Assembly: GCA_937898205.1 (NCBI GenBank)
Contig: CALEJC010000191.1
Coordinates: 1 to 6,428 of the forward strand
DNA from: an uncultured Bacteroidales bacterium
GTDB lineage: Bacteria > Bacteroidota > Bacteroidia > Bacteroidales > UBA932
Direction: 5' to 3'
DNA: 6,428 nt
The notes beneath the pieces are model-generated. The model saw only the letters and a list, made by a program, of their open reading frames with translations, was not told where the DNA came from and did no database searches. Below, piece by piece: positions 5,870-6,428 of the stretch. A program made the position numbers and the translations under genes. Each line of letters begins with the position of its first letter. Position 1 is the first letter of the stretch.

Positions 5870-6428
5870 TTATTCGAGTGTCCACTCGGCGCCATCCTTG
5901 GTGTCTTTGACCTGGATGCCGATAGCCTTGAGCGCATCGCGGATGTGATCGGAAGTAGCCCAATCCTTGGCCGCCTTGGCCTGAGCACGCTGCTCGAGCA
6001 CCATCTCCATCAAGCCACCGATAACCTTGGCGCTGCCACCTTCGGCCACCTCCTCATCCTTGAGAGAAAGCACGCCAAACACGACATCATTGAAAAGCTG
6101 CACAAGTGTCTCAAGGTCTCCCTTGGAGAGCTTCAGCTGACCTGCCTTGGCCGAATTGATGATGCGCACAGCATCAGAAATCTTTGCAAGTGCTATCGGG
6201 GTATTGAGGTCGTCACAAAGCGCATCATATACAGCCTCGAAGATAGACTTGATCTCAGCATTGTCAGCCGGGCAAGTGTCAGGAGCCACAGCAATCTGCT
6301 GCTCGCCATAGACATAGGAAGGAGCCTTGGCTCCGGCCATCGCATATAAATCCTTGGCTGCCTGCATCAGTCGCTTCAAACCCTTTTCTGCCGCACCCAA
6401 AGCCTCATTTGAGAAGTCAAGAGTGCTG
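5870..6428 (-). CDS. cysS: Cysteinyl-tRNA synthetase, C-terminal part, cut by window edge
   Basis: The last 185 residues of CysRS are present. This cytoplasmic class I enzyme attaches cysteine to tRNA-Cys. The fragment begins STLDFSNEAL, which aligns with the region about 40 residues after the KMSKS loop of the family. It includes the DALR anticodon-binding region, with ALCDDLNTPIALAKIS typical of CysRS (usually DDDFNTP). It ends with the conserved C-terminal element AKDWATSDHIRDALKAIGI, then QVKDTKDGAEW. The catalytic HIGH and KMSKS motifs and the zinc ligands lie outside the window. The frame is open through the right edge, so no start can be given. The stop (TAA, 5870-5872) is 14 bases before the start of the secreted hydrolase gene, and no terminator lies between them. 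Confidence 0.93.
   Translation of the reverse strand, partial: STLDFSNEALGAAEKGLKRLMQAAKDLYAMAGAKAPSYVYGEQQIAVAPDTCPADNAEIKSIFEAVYDALCDDLNTPIALAKISDAVRIINSAKAGQLKLSKGDLETLVQLFNDVVFGVLSLKDEEVAEGGSAKVIGGLMEMVLEQRAQAKAAKDWATSDHIRDALKAIGIQVKDTKDGAEWTLE

Noticed and set aside
5856..5963. An N-terminal extension of 36 residues on the SGNH hydrolase
   Set aside because: It overlaps the 3' end of cysS in another frame, and it would place a clear signal peptide in the middle of the protein.
5864..6349. A 161-residue open frame on the plus strand
   Set aside because: It is antisense to cysS, whose protein sequence is clearly conserved; no independent support such as a promoter or recognisable motif.

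Overview
The window looks like a stretch of chromosome from a member of the Bacteroidota, most likely order Bacteroidales. The main evidence is three copies of the TAnnTTTG -7 promoter element of that phylum, each a short distance upstream of a gene start. Shine-Dalgarno sequences are nearly absent ahead of genes, and LepA begins in a way typical of these bacteria. Genus cannot be settled from the sequence. The genes read as intact core and near-core chromosome. I see no insertion sequence, phage gene, integrase, CRISPR array, tRNA or rRNA.

Layout, left to right. (1) The first codons of lepA (translation GTPase EF4) on the minus strand run off the left edge. (2) An 80-base AT-rich gap carries two facing promoters. 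(3) A two-gene plus-strand operon encodes a transketolase split into an N-terminal (thiamine-diphosphate-binding) and a C-terminal (pyrimidine plus C-terminal domain) subunit, separated by one base. It ends in a strong hairpin terminator. (4) A small DUF456 membrane protein on the minus strand converges on the same terminator. (5) Only 39 bases away, a plus-strand operon starts divergently. It encodes a large protein with about 11-12 membrane segments fused to a PlsC-like acyltransferase domain, followed four bases later by a YqaA-type protein of the VTT/DedA superfamily. (6) Converging on it, on the minus strand, are a secreted SGNH/GDSL hydrolase and, upstream of that, the 3' part of cysS (cysteinyl-tRNA synthetase), which runs off the right edge.

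Function. The transketolase pair serves the non-oxidative pentose phosphate pathway, while lepA and cysS are translation genes. The least familiar part is about 2000-4915, where three membrane proteins are clustered. The two co-directional ones suggest a membrane lipid job, such as moving and re-acylating a lipid, but this is inferred from domains and gene order only. The acyltransferase domain lacks the Asp of the usual HX4D motif. The neighbouring SGNH hydrolase lacks the Asp three residues before its catalytic His. Both look like subfamily variants rather than decayed genes, because the reading frames are long and intact.

No stretch over 300 bases lacks a gene. The window holds mostly ordinary genes, and I did not find a clearly new defence or mobile system.
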